Positions 44,125 to 52,827 of a stretch of DNA of 64,000 nt are shown one piece after another. This DNA is from an uncultured Muribaculaceae bacterium (GTDB lineage Bacteria > Bacteroidota > Bacteroidia > Bacteroidales > Muribaculaceae). The notes below the pieces were generated by a model that was not told the DNA's origin, did not search any database, and worked only from the letters and a program-made list of their open reading frames with translations. The position numbers and the translations under genes were made by a program. The stretch lies in NCBI GenBank assembly GCA_934667475.1, contig CAKUMB010000004.1:1-64000 (forward strand), written 5' to 3'. Numbering within the stretch: position 1 is the first letter of the stretch; every line of letters begins with the position of its first letter.

Positions 44125-45036
44125 CTATTGCTGCATTGCGCCCACCAGCTGGCGTGCGCTTTGCAGGCCGTGGCGCTCAAGGTAGTTGGCAATGTAGTCC
44201 ACCGCCTTCACCGTCACCTGCGGATCGATGAAGTTGGCGGTGCCTATCTGCACCGCTGAGGCTCCGGCCAGCATGAATTCCACCGCATCGCGGCCGTTCA
44301 TGATGCCTCCGAGGCCAATCACGGGAATCTTCACCGCTTGGCTCACCTGCCACACCATGCGCACTGCAATGGGCCTTATGCATGCGCCGCTCAGTCCGCC
44401 GGTGATGGTCGACAGGTAGGGCCTCATCTTCTCCACATCGATGGCCATACCCATGAATGTGTTGGTCAGCGACACGGCGTCGGCACCAGCGTCTTCCACC
44501 GCGCGCGCAATCTCGGTCACATCGGTCACATTTGGCGTCAGCTTCACTATCATGGTGCCGTCGTAGGCCTTGCGTGCCTCGCTCACCACGCTTTGGGCGC
44601 CGCTGGTGGTGGTGCCAAACGTCATGCCGCCCTGCTTCACGTTGGGGCACGATATGTTAATCTCCACCGCAGCCACCTTGTCGAGGCCGTTGAGTTTGGC
44701 GCACACGGCGGCGTAGTCCTCGGGTTGCGAGCCCGACACGTTCACCACTATCTGTGTGTCGATGTCCTTGATGCGCGGATATATGTGCTCGATAAAGTAG
44801 TCCACGCCCTTGTTTTGCAGCCCCACGGCATTCAGCATGCCGCTCGGTGTCTCCACCATGCGCGGGTAGGGGTTGCCCTCGCGCGCCTTCAGCGTGGTGC
44901 CCTTCACCACTATGCCGCCCAGGCGGCTCAGGTCGATGAAGTCGGCAAACTCCTCGCCATAGCCGAATGTGCCCGATGCCGTCATCACCGGGTTTTTCAG
45001 CTTCAACTTTCCTATTTCAACGCTTAAATCTACCAT
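44125..45036 (-). CDS. pyrD: Dihydroorotate dehydrogenase, catalytic subunit (class 1B)
   Basis: PyrD oxidises dihydroorotate to orotate in pyrimidine synthesis. The 303-aa FMN enzyme has NPVMTASGTFGYG at about residue 15, the NISCPNVKQGG segment containing the class 1 catalytic cysteine, and a GLGGIMNGRDAVEFMLAGASAVQIGTA phosphate-binding region. The adjacent pyrK overlaps by 7 bases, which marks the NAD-dependent class 1B enzyme. Confidence 0.96.
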   Translation of the reverse strand: MVDLSVEIGKLKLKNPVMTASGTFGYGEEFADFIDLSRLGGIVVKGTTLKAREGNPYPRMVETPSGMLNAVGLQNKGVDYFIEHIYPRIKDIDTQIVVNVSGSQPEDYAAVCAKLNGLDKVAAVEINISCPNVKQGGMTFGTTTSGAQSVVSEARKAYDGTMIVKLTPNVTDVTEIARAVEDAGADAVSLTNTFMGMAIDVEKMRPYLSTITGGLSGACIRPIAVRMVWQVSQAVKIPVIGLGGIMNGRDAVEFMLAGASAVQIGTANFIDPQVTVKAVDYIANYLERHGLQSARQLVGAMQQ

Positions 45037-45806
45037 TTCAGTCGTTTTATATTAAACACCGGTCCTTCTTTGCACACACACACGTTGCCGCTGTCGGCAG
45101 TGTCTTCCACGCAGCACAGGCATGCACCCAGTCCGCAGGCCATCATGTTCTCGAGGCTCACCTCGCAGTCGATGCCGCGCTCAGCGGCAATCTTGGCCAC
45201 AGCCTTCATCATGGGCTGCGGGCCGCAGCACGCTATGTGGGTCACATCGCCCGTGAGAGCGCTGTGCTGTGTCACAAATCCCTTTTCGCCCATCGAGCCG
45301 TCTTCGGTGGCCACATGCACCTTGCCGTAGCGCTCAAACAGGTCAAGCTCCAGCAGGTCGCTCTTCGAGCGCGCGCCCAGCAGGAATTCCACTTCCACGC
45401 CATTGTGGCTCATGGCCTTGCCCAGCTCCAGCAGCGGGGCCACGCCCACGCCGCCGCCCACCAGCAGGGCCTTTCCGCCCTTTGGCGCGGCGTCGAATCC
45501 GTGCCCCAGTGGCAGCACCAGGTTGAGCTTGGCCCCCTCGCGGGTGTCGATCAGGGCAGCCGTGCCACTGCCTGCGCGGCGCACCAGCAGCCACAGCTCG
45601 TCGCGCTCGTGGTCTACGAAGTTTATCGATATGGGCCGCCGCAGAAAAGTGCTCTTGGAGTTTGGCACCTCCACCTGCACAAACTGCCCTGGGGCGCACT
45701 CTGGCACATGCCCCTCGGCCGGGGTGAGAATCAGCAGTGAGTAGAGCGGCGATATGCGCTCGTTCTCCACCACTGTGAAGTCCATTTCAAATTTCTTCAT
45801 GTTCAC
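45030..45806 (-). CDS. pyrK: Dihydroorotate dehydrogenase, electron-transfer subunit
   Basis: This 258-aa FAD/[2Fe-2S] subunit passes electrons from PyrD to NAD+. FLRRPISI and VGGGVGVAPLLELGK are the flavin and NAD motifs. The cysteine cluster CGLGACLCCVED ... CVCKEGPVF near the C-terminus ligates the iron-sulfur centre. It is the first gene of the pyrK-pyrD operon, and its stop lies inside pyrD. Confidence 0.95.
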   Translation of the reverse strand: MNMKKFEMDFTVVENERISPLYSLLILTPAEGHVPECAPGQFVQVEVPNSKSTFLRRPISINFVDHERDELWLLVRRAGSGTAALIDTREGAKLNLVLPLGHGFDAAPKGGKALLVGGGVGVAPLLELGKAMSHNGVEVEFLLGARSKSDLLELDLFERYGKVHVATEDGSMGEKGFVTQHSALTGDVTHIACCGPQPMMKAVAKIAAERGIDCEVSLENMMACGLGACLCCVEDTADSGNVCVCKEGPVFNIKRLKW

Positions 45807-45862
45807 AAATAAAGATGTGTGGTTTTTTTAGTGAAGGCGGCCCATGCAGGGCTGCCTTGGTG

Positions 45863-45870
45863 CAAAGGTA
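45863..45870 (-). promoter_or_regulatory. -7 box (TACCTTTG) of pyrK-pyrD
   Basis: A minus-strand TACCTTTG lies 56 bases before pyrK. It is divergent from an identical box (45913-45920) serving the methyltransferase gene. Confidence 0.5.
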
Positions 45871-45912
45871 GCAAACTCTGGCCTATTATTTCATATTTTG
45901 GGCATCTTTCAT

Positions 45913-45920
45913 TACCTTTG
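45913..45920 (+). promoter_or_regulatory. -7 box (TACCTTTG) of the SpoU methyltransferase gene
   Basis: TACCTTTG lies 44 bases before the chosen ATG. It covers the upstream GTG at 45920, ruling out that start. Confidence 0.5.
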
Positions 45921-45964
45921 TGTGCGAATATTCACCCCGTGAATCAATATTTTTCCCAAGCAGA

Positions 45965-46735
45965 ATGATTGACATCAACAATGGCATAATAAAAACGGTG
46001 GCGTCGCTCGCATCGAAGAAGCGCCGCGACGAGGAGGGTCTCTTTGTGGCCGAGGGCGCGAAATGCGTGCGCGACACCTGGGGCCGCTTCAAGTGCCGCT
46101 GGCTCATAGCCACGCGCGCGTGGTATGACCAGTGCGGCAACTCAAGCCACATCGACAAGATAGTGTTTGCCTCGCGGCAGCAAATGTCGCGCATATCGCA
46201 GTTCAGCAACCCCAGCGATGTGATAGCCGTCTACGAGAAACCTGTGCCCGAGGTCAGCCGCGAGCGTGTGGCCTCGGGGCTCAACATTGTGCTCGACAAC
46301 GTGCAGGACCCCGGCAACCTGGGCACCATCATGCGCCTCGCCGACTGGTATGGGCTGCGCGATGTGTTTGCCAGCCGCGCCACGGTCGATGTGTTCAACC
46401 ACAAGGTGGTGCAGGCCACCATGGGGGCCATCGCGCGCGTGCAGGTGCACTATTGCGACTTGCTGCAGCTGTTCGACGACTACCCCGATATGCCCGTGGT
46501 TGGCACGTTTCTCGACGGCGACAACATATATTCGTCGCAGCTGCCGCAGCGGGCCTTCGTGGTGTTTGGCAACGAGGGCCAGGGCATAACGCCCAAGGTG
46601 GCTCAGCGCGTGAGCCAGCGTCTGCTCATCCCGTCGTGGCCACGCAGCGGTGCGGGCAGCGAGTCGCTCAACGTGGGCGTGGCCGCCGCCATCACCATCA
46701 GCGAGTTTCGCCGCGAGGCGCTTAAGGGCAAATAG
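45965..46735 (+). CDS. SpoU/TrmH family RNA 2'-O-methyltransferase
   Basis: This protein of about 256 aa uses SAM to methylate a ribose in rRNA or tRNA. Residues 1-90 form an RNA-binding substrate domain (FVAEGAKCVRD). The SPOUT knot follows with motif 1 NIVLDNVQDPGNLGTIMRLA, motif 2 VVFGNEGQGI and motif 3 IPSWPRSGAGSESLNVGVAAAI. The frame is open to 45920, but that start lies in the -7 box, so ATG 45965 is used. The exact RNA target is not evident. radA follows after 21 bases. Confidence 0.9.
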   Translation: MIDINNGIIKTVASLASKKRRDEEGLFVAEGAKCVRDTWGRFKCRWLIATRAWYDQCGNSSHIDKIVFASRQQMSRISQFSNPSDVIAVYEKPVPEVSRERVASGLNIVLDNVQDPGNLGTIMRLADWYGLRDVFASRATVDVFNHKVVQATMGAIARVQVHYCDLLQLFDDYPDMPVVGTFLDGDNIYSSQLPQRAFVVFGNEGQGITPKVAQRVSQRLLIPSWPRSGAGSESLNVGVAAAITISEFRREALKGK

Positions 46736-46756
46736 GAAAGGAGGCACAGAGAGCAT

Positions 46757-48148
46757 ATGGCAAAGACGGTGAAGACAATGTATTACTGCAAAAACTGCGG
46801 CGCCGAGTCGCCAAAGTGGATAGGCAAGTGCCCCGCATGCGGCGAGTGGAACACCTATGTCGAGGAACCCGTGGCCCCGAAGGCCACAGCGCGCGCCAGC
46901 CGCTATGGCGCTGCCGATGGCACTGACAAGCGCAAGTGCGCCACGCCCGTGAAAATAAGCGAAATCAAGGCCGAAGACCTGCCGCGCATCACCCTGCCAA
47001 GCGGCGAGCTCAACCGCGTGCTGGGCGGCGGACTGGTGCCCGGGTCGATAATCCTCATTGGCGGCGAGCCGGGCATAGGCAAGTCCACTCTGGTGCTGCA
47101 AAACGTGCTGCGCATCCGCTCGCGCAAGGTGCTGTATGTGAGCGGCGAGGAAAGCCCGCAGCAGCTGCGCATGCGCGCCGACCGCATTGCCGGCGGCCGC
47201 ATGGACTGTGAGTGCTACCTGCTGTGCGAAACCTCGCTCGACAACATCTTTGCCTGCATCCGCGAGAGCAATCCGGGCCTCATAATAGTCGACTCCATCC
47301 AGACCATAGCCAGCGAAGAACTCGACTCGGCGGCGGGCAGCGTGAGCCAGGTGCGCGAGTGCGCGGCCGCCTTTCTGCGCTATGCCAAGGAGACCAACAC
47401 CCCCGTGGTGCTCATTGGCCACATCAACAAGGAGGGCAGCATTGCAGGCCCCAAGGTGCTCGAGCACATAGTCGACGCCGTGTTGCAGTTTGAGGGCGAC
47501 CGCCACTATATGTACCGCATATTGCGGTCAATCAAAAACCGCTTTGGCAGCACCAGCGAGATGGGCATCTACGAGATGCAGGAGGCCGGACTGCGCGAGG
47601 TGAAGAACCCCAGCGAAATGCTGCTGTCGCAGGCCGACGAGCCGCTGTCGGGCGTGGCCATAGGTGTCACCGTCGATGGCGCGCGGCCCTTCCTCATCGA
47701 GACGCAGGCCCTGGTCAGCACAGCAGCCTATGGCACCGCCCAGCGCTCGGTCACCGGCTTCGACCAGCGGCGCATGAACATGCTGCTGGCTGTGCTCGAA
47801 AAGCGCGTGGGCTTCAAGCTGGCGCAGAAAGACGTGTTCCTAAACATTGCCGGCGGCCTCAAAGTGAGCGACCCCGCTCTCGACCTGGCCGTGATTTGCG
47901 CCATCTTGTCGTCAAATGTCGACATGCCCATAGCCAAAGGCGTGTGCATGACGGGTGAGGTGGGCCTGTCGGGCGAAATCAGGCAGGTGACGCGCATCGA
48001 GCAGCGCATAGGCGAGGCGGCCAAACTCGGCTTCTCGTCGATAATAGTGCCGCGCCACAACCTCAAGGGCATCGACGCCACCTCATTCAGCATACAAATC
48101 ATCGAGGTGGGCAAAGTGGAAGAAGCCTTCCGCCACTTATTCGGCTAA
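46757..48148 (+). CDS. radA: DNA repair protein RadA
   Basis: RadA is a RecA-like ATPase that promotes branch migration in recombination repair. The 463-aa protein has the N-terminal zinc finger C11, C14, C25, C28, Walker A GGEPGIGKST near residue 102, the RadA-specific KNRFG motif (SIKNRFGSTSEMG) and a C-terminal Lon-like domain. Length is normal. It is probably co-transcribed with the methyltransferase. Confidence 0.96.
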   Translation: MAKTVKTMYYCKNCGAESPKWIGKCPACGEWNTYVEEPVAPKATARASRYGAADGTDKRKCATPVKISEIKAEDLPRITLPSGELNRVLGGGLVPGSIILIGGEPGIGKSTLVLQNVLRIRSRKVLYVSGEESPQQLRMRADRIAGGRMDCECYLLCETSLDNIFACIRESNPGLIIVDSIQTIASEELDSAAGSVSQVRECAAAFLRYAKETNTPVVLIGHINKEGSIAGPKVLEHIVDAVLQFEGDRHYMYRILRSIKNRFGSTSEMGIYEMQEAGLREVKNPSEMLLSQADEPLSGVAIGVTVDGARPFLIETQALVSTAAYGTAQRSVTGFDQRRMNMLLAVLEKRVGFKLAQKDVFLNIAGGLKVSDPALDLAVICAILSSNVDMPIAKGVCMTGEVGLSGEIRQVTRIEQRIGEAAKLGFSSIIVPRHNLKGIDATSFSIQIIEVGKVEEAFRHLFG

Positions 48149-48423
48149 CCTGTGGGGCAACACATTACTTGGAGTGAATCCCAAAAACGAGGCATGGCAG
48201 AAAGGAAAATGTGTGCATTAATGTTAAAATGCGGTGTGCGGTTAAACCTTTGTGCGGTTTCGTGGTCAAATAGGCGAAAAAAGCAACAAAGCAGTTATAC
48301 TTATAGTAGGCTTCAAACCCGCGTTTACCCAAATGACTGACTTTTTCATATAATAATAAAACAATTAATTTTCTCAGTCGCCGGGTGGCATAAGGCATCC
48401 AATAGTGCGAACAGAAAGTATAA
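48149..48423. other. Intergenic region after radA with no gene seen
   Basis: A 91-codon minus-strand frame exists, but its composition (Tyr/Phe/Cys-rich, no start signal) looks like chance. No RNA structure is evident before the hairpin at 48424. Confidence 0.45.
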
Positions 48424-48465
48424 AGCTCTGGCAGCCGCAAGTTTTCAGGTTGCCAGAGCTTTTTA
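48424..48465 (+). terminator. Terminator downstream of radA
   Basis: agctctggca (48424-48433) pairs with tgccagagct (48451-48460), followed by TTTTT. It lies between convergent genes. Confidence 0.8.
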
Positions 48466-48485
48466 CTTTCTGTGTTGTGCTCGCT

Positions 48486-48713
48486 TTATTCGTTCATTGA
48501 GTCCCACACCGAGTCGCGCGACTCCATGAGTTCGTCCACATAGTCCTGATAGCCGGTGCGTGTGTCATATCCGTTGCTCTCGCACCACTCCTCGTAGCAT
48601 TCCATCAGTGCAGGGTCTTTGTCAATCATTCGCTGGAATTCGCGGTCCACCTCGCTCACTCGGCTAAGGCGGTCGAGTAGCGACTGCAGTATTTCATTGA
48701 TGTCGTAGTCCAT
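48486..48713 (-). CDS. Small acidic protein of unknown function (75 aa)
   Basis: The 75-aa product is strongly acidic and predicted helical (MDYDINEILQSLLDRLSRV ... DYVDELMESRDSVWDSMNE), with no membrane segment. Coding quality is supported by a near-consensus promoter (48776-48805, minus strand) and a terminator on the other side. I do not recognise the family. Confidence 0.7.
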   Translation of the reverse strand: MDYDINEILQSLLDRLSRVSEVDREFQRMIDKDPALMECYEEWCESNGYDTRTGYQDYVDELMESRDSVWDSMNE

Positions 48714-48775
48714 AGTCTTTGCAGTTTTAAGCGTTTTTCTTTATAAAAATGATAGGTTTATATTCTCCAATACTG

Positions 48776-48805
48776 CAAAGATAGCAATTTGCACAACACC
48801 GCAAA
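48776..48805 (-). promoter_or_regulatory. Promoter of the 75-aa protein gene
   Basis: Minus-strand TTTG (48802-48805) and TATCTTTG (48776-48783) are separated by 18 bases. Confidence 0.6.
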
Positions 48806-48869
48806 GCCTACAGCCACGATGAACACCCGTTTTTTGCAACTTTTTAGAAAAAAAGTTGCTGTCGCATTG

Positions 48870-48899
48870 TTGTCGTTATTGGCCTGTGGTGTAACTTTG
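48870..48899 (+). promoter_or_regulatory. Promoter of the 376-aa exported protein gene
   Basis: TTG (48870-48872), 19 bases, TAACTTTG (48892-48899), and an ATG 22 bases later. Confidence 0.65.
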
Positions 48900-48921
48900 G
48901 GCACTCATTACACATAGCATT

Positions 48922-50052
48922 ATGCATCAACGATCAGTCATATTGCGCCTTGTGGCTGCGGCCTGCATGGCAGTGGCAGTGGTGGCCTCGGTGGCCGCCA
49001 CGCGCTATCACACTGCCCTCAACGGCTTTGCCGGACTGCGTGCGAGCGTGCCCGGCATCACCCTTGCTGTGCGGCAGGGGCAGTGTGCCGAGCTTGGCAA
49101 CGACCTGCCGGTTCCAGTGCTGGTGCTCGACACTGTGCCGGTGCGCTCGGCCGACTACCGGTGTCAGGTGCGCATCGCCAACCGTCACAGCAAGCCAGGC
49201 AAGACCTATCGTGTGGCTGGGCGCGCCTACAAAGCTACGTGGTGCGGCCTTGCGCTCAACGCCGCGCCCGATGGTGGCCGCTGGGTGGCCGTGGAGTTGA
49301 GTTGCGCCAACACCGACCTGCACAACGATGCCACCGACCGCCGCCTGCTCACGGTGAGCGTGGTGAGCCATCGCGAGGGCGGGGCCGACAGTGTGCTGGC
49401 ATCGGCCACCGTGGCCGATGGCGTTGACCTTTACGATGGTTTCAATTGCATCGAGGCAGAGGTGCAGGGTGGCTCGCTGGCGGTGAGTGTGGGCAACCGC
49501 CGCCTTAGCCGGGTGCTTGAGTGCCGGCTGCCCGAGGTGCAGGGCGGTGTGCGCGCCGGCTGCATAGCCGGCCCGGCGTCGAGTGTGGTGGTCGAGCGCG
49601 TGGTGGTGGCCGAAAGGGCGGGGCATGAGCGTCCGCTCGACACTGGGCTCACCATCGACTCGCTCAACAGCCGCTTTGCCGCCTCCACCGACCCCTATGA
49701 GGGCTACTGGCAATACCTCGACCGCGAGACCGACGATGCCCGCGTGCGCCTTGGCGGCCGATATGTGGTGGCTCTGGTGGCCGATGGAGCCGACGGCTAC
49801 CGCGTCGTCTATGTGAGCGGTGCCCAGGCCATGCGCCGCCAGTGGCGCACGGGCATGGTGAAGGCGGTGATGCGCCCCACGGTGTTCACAGCCAACTACC
49901 GCGCCCGCTGGAGCGACGCGGCCTTTGGCGTGGTCGACGACGATGTGTTTGCCACCTTCGAGTCGGGCTCCATACTCAACGTTAAGTTTCCGGTGCTGAA
50001 AAGCCAAATCCGCTTCTCAAAAGTGCCCCAGCGCGCGCTAAAGCAGCCTTAA
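48922..50052 (+). CDS. Exported or membrane-anchored protein of unknown function (376 aa)
   Basis: An N-terminal hydrophobic helix (residues 8-27) acts as a signal or anchor. The rest is beta-strand-like with alternating hydrophobic residues and paired segments such as LYDGFNCIEAEVQGGSLAVSVGNRRL. That pattern is reminiscent of laminin-G/concanavalin-like modules, but I cannot confirm a family. The C-terminal part (ESGSILNVKFPVLKSQIRFSKVP) looks like a beta-sheet end. It has its own promoter and no partner gene. Confidence 0.75.
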   Translation: MHQRSVILRLVAAACMAVAVVASVAATRYHTALNGFAGLRASVPGITLAVRQGQCAELGNDLPVPVLVLDTVPVRSADYRCQVRIANRHSKPGKTYRVAGRAYKATWCGLALNAAPDGGRWVAVELSCANTDLHNDATDRRLLTVSVVSHREGGADSVLASATVADGVDLYDGFNCIEAEVQGGSLAVSVGNRRLSRVLECRLPEVQGGVRAGCIAGPASSVVVERVVVAERAGHERPLDTGLTIDSLNSRFAASTDPYEGYWQYLDRETDDARVRLGGRYVVALVADGADGYRVVYVSGAQAMRRQWRTGMVKAVMRPTVFTANYRARWSDAAFGVVDDDVFATFESGSILNVKFPVLKSQIRFSKVPQRALKQP

Positions 50053-50094
50053 ACGAAAAAAAACGAGGTTTTTTGCAAAAAAAATGCCGCAAAC

Positions 50095-50125
50095 TTTGCA
50101 GATATGAAAATAATGCGTACCTTTG
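50095..50125 (+). promoter_or_regulatory. Promoter of tRNA-Gln
   Basis: TTTG (50095-50098), 19 bases, TACCTTTG (50118-50125): full consensus, 16 bases before the tRNA. Confidence 0.8.
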
Positions 50126-50141
50126 CATCGCATTTGAGAAT

Positions 50142-50212
50142 TGTCCTGTGGTGTAATGGTAGCACATCGGATTCTGGTTCCGCTTGCGAGGGTTCGAGTC
50201 CTTCCAGGACAA
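50142..50212 (+). tRNA. tRNA-Gln (anticodon CTG)
   Basis: The acceptor stem tgtcctg/caggaca, D arm, an anticodon loop ttctggt giving CTG, and a T arm with ttcgagt fold correctly. The first anticodon-stem pair is a T-C mismatch. CCA is not encoded. Confidence 0.93.
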
Positions 50213-50218
50213 CAAATG

Positions 50219-50250
50219 AGAAGTGACCCCAAAGGTCACTTTTCTTTTTA
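50219..50250 (+). terminator. Terminator of tRNA-Gln
   Basis: aagtgacc (50221-50228) pairs with ggtcactt (50234-50241), then a T-rich tail. Read-through into rpsP is possible. Confidence 0.75.
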
Positions 50251-50282
50251 TAATACAAATTTAAACTAAGTAATTTTTTACA

Positions 50283-50855
50283 ATGGCAACAAAAATCAGA
50301 TTACAACGCGGTGGCCGCAAAAACCACGCGTTCTATCCAATTGTTATCGCCGATAGCAGGGCGCCACGTGATGGTAGATTTATTGAAAGGATTGGTTCTT
50401 ATGACCCGAACACTAATCCTGCTACAATAAGTTTAAATTTCGAGCGTGCTCTTTATTGGATCAACGTGGGTGCAATCCCCACCGACACAGTGCGCAACAT
50501 TCTCTCTCGCGAAGGTGTGATGCTCATGAAGCACCTCCAGGGCGGTGTGAAGAAGGGCGCATTCAACGAAGAGGAGGCTCAGCGCCGCTTCGATGCTTGG
50601 AAGGCTGAAAAGACCGCTAAGCTCGAGGCCATCAAAAACAAGGAAGTGACCGACAAGCAGGCCGATGCCAAGAAGCGTCTCGACGAAGAGGCCAAGAAGA
50701 ACGAGGCTAAGGCTGAGGCTGTGGCTAAGAAGAAGGCAGAAATCGCTGCCGCCAAGGCTGAGGCCGAGGCTAAGGCTGCTGCCGAGGCTGCCGCTGCCGA
50801 GGCTCCCGAGGGCGAAGCCGCTCCCGCTGCCGAAGGCGAGGCTGCTGCCGAGTAA
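50283..50855 (+). CDS. rpsP: Ribosomal protein S16 with long C-terminal tail
   Basis: Residues 1-85 are a standard S16 of the small ribosomal subunit (KIRLQRGGRKNHAFYPIVIADSRAPRDGRFIERIGSYDP). Beyond about residue 95 the protein continues for another 95 residues as a Lys/Glu/Ala-rich helical tail that ends as an Ala/Glu-Pro stretch, giving 190 aa against about 80-90 in most bacteria. Extended S16 is usual in Bacteroidetes. A strong terminator follows. Confidence 0.96.
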   Translation: MATKIRLQRGGRKNHAFYPIVIADSRAPRDGRFIERIGSYDPNTNPATISLNFERALYWINVGAIPTDTVRNILSREGVMLMKHLQGGVKKGAFNEEEAQRRFDAWKAEKTAKLEAIKNKEVTDKQADAKKRLDEEAKKNEAKAEAVAKKKAEIAAAKAEAEAKAAAEAAAAEAPEGEAAPAAEGEAAAE

Positions 50856-50911
50856 TTAGGCCGCAGAAACTCTTGCGCCAAGCACGGCGCATTTCATGTC
50901 AAAGAAAAATA

Positions 50912-50959
50912 AAAAGTGCTGCAACCGCCACTCTGTGCGCGTTGCAGCACTTTTTTTTT
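50912..50959 (+). terminator. Terminator after rpsP
   Basis: aaaagtgctgcaac pairs with gttgcagcactttt, followed by a run of nine T. Confidence 0.9.
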
Positions 50960-50992
50960 AATGCCTGAGGGGGGCATTTTTCGGCTGATTTG

Positions 50993-51024
50993 TTTGAGTT
51001 TTATGGCAATTACCACTATCTTTG
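50993..51024 (+). promoter_or_regulatory. Promoter of the Fur-family regulator gene
   Basis: TTTG (50993-50996), 20 bases, TATCTTTG (51017-51024). It overlaps the upstream end of the open frame and so fixes the start at 51047. Confidence 0.75.
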
Positions 51025-51046
51025 TGCATACGCATTAAGTGCTGGC

Positions 51047-51547
51047 ATGGGCGATAATTCAACCAATAGCGCAATAGTCAGGCAGTTCACCGCCTTTTTG
51101 GAGGCGGGCAACTACCGGAAGACCGATGAGCGGTATGCGATTCTCAACAAGGTGCTTGAGGAAAGCAAGCCTTTTTCGGCCGACACACTGTATGCCGCGC
51201 TCAAGGCGGGCGGCTTCTATGTGAGCCGGGCCACCGTCTACAACACCGTCAACCTGCTGGCAGCCGCCGGCATCATAGGCAAGATAGTGGCACCGCTCGG
51301 CACCCAGGTGATGTATGAGCGCCTCAGCCAAATGCAGTGCTGCCACGTGGTGTGCACTGAGTGCGGCAAGGTGAAACTGGTGAAGGACAACAACTTTGCC
51401 GCCTATATGAACGCGCGCCGCTTTGCGGCATTCACCACTTCGCACTATGCCCTGTATGTGTATGGCACTTGCAGCACCTGCGCCCGCAAGCTTAAAAAGC
51501 GCCAGGCCGCTGCGCAAAAATCGACATTAAAGAAACAACAGAGATAA
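51047..51547 (+). CDS. Fur-family metal-dependent transcriptional regulator
   Basis: This regulator of about 166 aa has the Fur winged helix (RYAILNKVLEESKPFSADTLYAAL ... VSRATVYNTVNLLAAAGII). A dimerisation domain follows with the two CxxC zinc sites CTECGK and CSTCARK. Whether it senses iron, zinc or peroxide cannot be read from these motifs; the HVVCTECG context is common to Fur and PerR. The frame opens at 50990, but the promoter covers that part, so ATG 51047 is used. purA starts 11 bases after it, suggesting co-transcription. Confidence 0.9.
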   Translation: MGDNSTNSAIVRQFTAFLEAGNYRKTDERYAILNKVLEESKPFSADTLYAALKAGGFYVSRATVYNTVNLLAAAGIIGKIVAPLGTQVMYERLSQMQCCHVVCTECGKVKLVKDNNFAAYMNARRFAAFTTSHYALYVYGTCSTCARKLKKRQAAAQKSTLKKQQR

Positions 51548-51558
51548 CATTAGCTATT

Positions 51559-52827
51559 ATGAAAAAGGTAGACGTATTATTAGGTTTACAATGGGGAGAT
51601 GAAGGTAAAGGCAAGGTGGTGGATGTGCTCACCCCTCGCTACGACATAGTTGCACGTTTCCAGGGCGGTCCCAACGCAGGCCACACACTTGAGTTCCAGG
51701 GCCACCACTACGTGCTGCGCTCGATTCCGTCAGGAATCTTTCAAACCAACCAGGTGAACGTGATTGGCAACGGCGTGGTGCTCGACCCCGTGCTGTTTGC
51801 ACAGGAGGCCAAAGACCTTGAGAAGAGCGGCGTCGACATCAAGAAAATCTTGAAGATATCGCGCAAAGCACATCTCATTCTGCCCACTCACCGCCTGCTC
51901 GATGCTGCCAACGAGAAGCTGAAGGGCAGCAGCAAAATCGGCACCACGGGCAAGGGCATCGGCCCCACCTACACCGACAAGGTGGGCCGCAACGGCCTGC
52001 GCATTGGCGACATCGACCACGACTTCAAGGCAAAATACGACAATCTTAAGCGCATGCACTTCAACCTGCTGCGCGCGCTGGGCGAGGAGCCCAATGTCGA
52101 CGAGATTGAAAAACAGTGGTTTGAGGGCATCGACTACATCAAGCAGTTCGACCTCATCGACAGCGAGTTTTTCATCAACAAGCAGCTGGCCAGCGGCAAG
52201 AGCGTGCTTTGCGAGGGCGCCCAGGGCAGCATGCTCGATGTTGACTTCGGCTCATATCCGTTTGTCACCTCGTCCAACACCGTGTGCGCCGGCGCCTGCT
52301 CGGGCCTGGGTGTGGCTCCGCGCAACATAGGCGAGGTGTATGGCATCTTCAAGGCCTACTGCACCCGCGTGGGCAGCGGTCCGTTCCCCACCGAGTTGTT
52401 CGACGCCACCGGCGACAAGATCCGCCAAATCGGCCACGAGTATGGCGCAGTCACCGGCCGTGAGCGCCGATGCGGCTGGATCGACCTTGTGGCTCTGCGC
52501 TACACCATCATGCTCAATGGCGTCACTCAGCTGATAATGATGAAGAGCGACGTGCTCGACGGCTTTGAAACCGTGAAGGCCTGCGACGCCTACGAGGTCA
52601 ATGGCAAGCTCACGCGCGACTTCCCGTTCTCAATCGATGGCGACGTGAAGCCCGTCTACACCGAGCTTAAGGGCTGGAATGCCGATATGACCAAGATGAC
52701 GAGCGAGGCCGAGTTCCCGCAGGAGTTCAACGACTACGTTAAGTTCCTTGAGGAGAAGCTCGGAGTGCCCATCACCATAGTTTCGGTGGGCCCCGACCGC
52801 GAGCAGACCATCGTGCGTGGCAAGTAA
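51559..52827 (+). CDS. purA: Adenylosuccinate synthase
   Basis: PurA joins IMP and aspartate using GTP on the way to AMP. The 422-aa protein has the GTP-binding loop LGLQWGDEGKGKVVD at the N-terminus and the GTTGKGIGPTYTDKVGRNGLRIGD region. It also has CEGAQGSMLDVDFGSYPFVTSSN and GRERRCGWIDLVALRY. Length is normal. It completes, with purL and purH elsewhere in the window, part of the purine pathway. Confidence 0.97.
   Translation: MKKVDVLLGLQWGDEGKGKVVDVLTPRYDIVARFQGGPNAGHTLEFQGHHYVLRSIPSGIFQTNQVNVIGNGVVLDPVLFAQEAKDLEKSGVDIKKILKISRKAHLILPTHRLLDAANEKLKGSSKIGTTGKGIGPTYTDKVGRNGLRIGDIDHDFKAKYDNLKRMHFNLLRALGEEPNVDEIEKQWFEGIDYIKQFDLIDSEFFINKQLASGKSVLCEGAQGSMLDVDFGSYPFVTSSNTVCAGACSGLGVAPRNIGEVYGIFKAYCTRVGSGPFPTELFDATGDKIRQIGHEYGAVTGRERRCGWIDLVALRYTIMLNGVTQLIMMKSDVLDGFETVKACDAYEVNGKLTRDFPFSIDGDVKPVYTELKGWNADMTKMTSEAEFPQEFNDYVKFLEEKLGVPITIVSVGPDREQTIVRGK

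Noticed and set aside
48165..48440. 91-codon minus-strand frame after radA
   Set aside because: Odd composition, no promoter or start signal, and it overlaps the radA terminator hairpin.
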